Shown here piece after piece: positions 39,396 through 40,531 of a stretch of DNA of 40,531 nucleotides (the stretch's first letter is position 1; every line of letters starts with the position of its first letter). The notes under the pieces were generated by a model, which was given only the letters and a program-made list of their open reading frames with translations, was not told the origin of the DNA and did no database searches. Position numbers and translations under genes: made by a program. The stretch is from NCBI GenBank assembly GCA_027575765.1, contig JANBPT010000366.1, positions 1 to 40,531 of the forward strand. Direction: 5' to 3'. Source of the DNA: Tieghemiomyces parasiticus (Eukaryota > Kickxellomycota > Dimargaritomycetes > Dimargaritales > Dimargaritaceae).

Positions 39396-40531
39396 GGTGA
39401 AAATGTAGGTACTGTAGGGGCTGAAGGGTGGTGGTAATAGGCAATAGGGGGAAGATGTAAATTTAGAGAGTAAGAGAAAGATAGGAATGGTAAAAGGATA
39501 GCATTGGTGGCACCTATCTATCCATAACACCCTGCAGGCAATTCTTTTCTCAAGTCAGCTGCCAGATATACATGGTATCATATGGGGGGAAAGGTATTGG
39601 GTTTGTCAGAGGTTGGTTGGGTGTGGGAATAAAATTGTATATGCTGTACCAAGTCTACCTACTAAACCTACTAGCCCACTCCTCTCTCTGGCTCTCATTG
39701 GTAAGGGAATTGAGAGGTAGAATGCATAACTGCTTTAGGTATGCCACCATTGAGCATACAAAAGGCTAGTTGGACTTGAAGAACATGTGCATTATTAATG
39801 GACAAAACCCAGTATAGCCCTCAAAGAATTAAGGTTCCTAGTTCATTTTCCCTTATGTAAATAAATAGCAAAGAAAGCCCAGCCAAGCCTGATGTGCTGA
39901 TATTAGGCCCAAGTCTAATACCATAACCAAAAGGCTATTCTACTATCACAGAATTTATGATTCTGAAGTAGTAGACTTGGACTTTACCTTGGGAAAATTT
40001 AACGTGGTGGTTCCCAATTACCACACCTGACAAGGGTTAGTGTTGGCCAATAAAAACTGCACTTACCAAGAAGTAAAAGGAGGCACTCTGTGTCTCAATC
40101 CAGATACCATCCAAGTCCACCCTTGGCATGTGAACACTGCATCACTAAGCCAATTTTTAAAATTTTGGGGCACAACAGCTTATACCTTATGAGTTTAATT
40201 AGCCTTAATTCCCTAAAATTTCAAACAAGAATAAATCAAAAACTACAATTTATACATGGTTGCAACCTATACTACATTTACCAGCAACTCAAGGGCTATT
40301 AAATGGTGCTGGTCTTGCTCAAAAAGGAGTGGACCAGTTATTCAAAGTTCCCTTATTAGTAGCTGCAAACTGTTGCTGCATCTATTAACATAAGGTAAGC
40401 AATGATATACTCACAATAATGTCACTACTGCCTCAAGACCTAAGCCTTCTGAAAAGGGGTGTCTACAGACCATTGAACGTGGATGCACAGGGCCCAGCTA
40501 TATGTGGGACAGGTTGGCCTGACACTGGTAA
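39396..40531. other. right flank of the transposase, no gene recognised
   Basis: A/T-richer and almost CpG-free. No domain seen in any frame. The final bases (40506-40531) resemble in orientation and sequence the stretch at 37692-37723 (both contain GGGACAGG and, further on, GACACTG), which might be transposon terminal sequence. Confidence 0.4.

Larger units (their letters stand above)
37684..40531. other. CpG-depleted compositional block
   Basis: Reading base by base, I find only three CG dinucleotides between 37,684 and the window end (near 38980, 40002 and 40478), whereas neighbouring host genes have several per 60-base line. TG and CA are abundant. The block contains the pogo-type transposase and the flanking sequence to its right. 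Confidence 0.85.

Noticed and set aside
1..40531. Secondary-metabolite cluster, defence island, CRISPR array or rRNA
   Set aside because: No synthase, transporter cluster, repeat-spacer pattern or rRNA sequence was found. The genes are unrelated housekeeping and surface proteins.

Overview
This window looks like a contig from a filamentous or early-diverging fungus. The evidence is eukaryotic genes with short introns (about 65-250 nt, donors mostly GTAAGT or GTAGGT, acceptors CAG or TAG), fungal-specific families (8-cysteine GPI-anchored serine/threonine-rich proteins, a 7TM-RGS protein, SEC66, DUF4112), high GC with many CpG dinucleotides, and C/T-rich 5' leaders. A coilin-like Tudor domain, complex I-like and COX subunits and a NEDD8 protease fit a lineage outside the yeasts. 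A zoopagomycete-type fungus is a guess, not a demonstration. Exon structures were assembled by hand from splice signals, reading phase and family similarity.

Layout. 1-3.0 kb: mostly empty, with one small secreted protein (-). 3.0-5.6 kb: nine-exon MON1 (+), a Rab7 exchange-factor subunit. 7.1-8.9 kb: 7TM-RGS signalling protein (+). 9.2-10.2 kb: mitochondrial inner-membrane protein resembling a complex I accessory subunit (-), divergent from an unknown 280-residue protein (+). 13.2 kb: coilin-like Tudor protein (+). 15.0-16.8 kb: Wee1 kinase (+). 17.6-18.6 kb: bacterial-type substrate-binding-fold protein (-). 19.2-19.9 kb: SEC66 (-). 20.6-21.1 kb: COX6 (-). 22.0-23.3 kb: SENP8/NEDP1-type deneddylase (+). 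24.8-26.7 kb: two paralogous GPI cell-surface proteins (+). 27.0-27.8 kb: secreted orphan (-). 29.0-31.0 kb: long-chain acyl-CoA-synthetase-like protein that has lost its catalytic motifs (-). 32.1-32.6 kb: CKS1 (-). 33.3-34.2 kb: DUF4112 membrane protein (-). 34.2-40.5 kb: gene-poor, lower-GC end with a broken mariner transposase and a pogo/Tigger-type transposase.

The genes do not form a pathway cluster. They are ordinary housekeeping loci for membrane traffic, respiration, secretion and cell cycle, mixed with lineage-specific secreted proteins. WEE1 and CKS1 both act on Cdk1 but are 15 kb apart. I see no defence system, biosynthetic cluster, CRISPR array, rRNA or convincing tRNA.

The most unusual signals are: (1) an intact 665-codon ACSL-like reading frame without the AMP-binding P-loop, the adenine motif or the conserved lysine; (2) an abrupt, almost CpG-free block from about 37.7 kb to the window end that still carries a long open transposase frame; (3) a coilin-type Tudor domain in a fungus; and (4) an RGS domain split by an insertion of about 125 residues.
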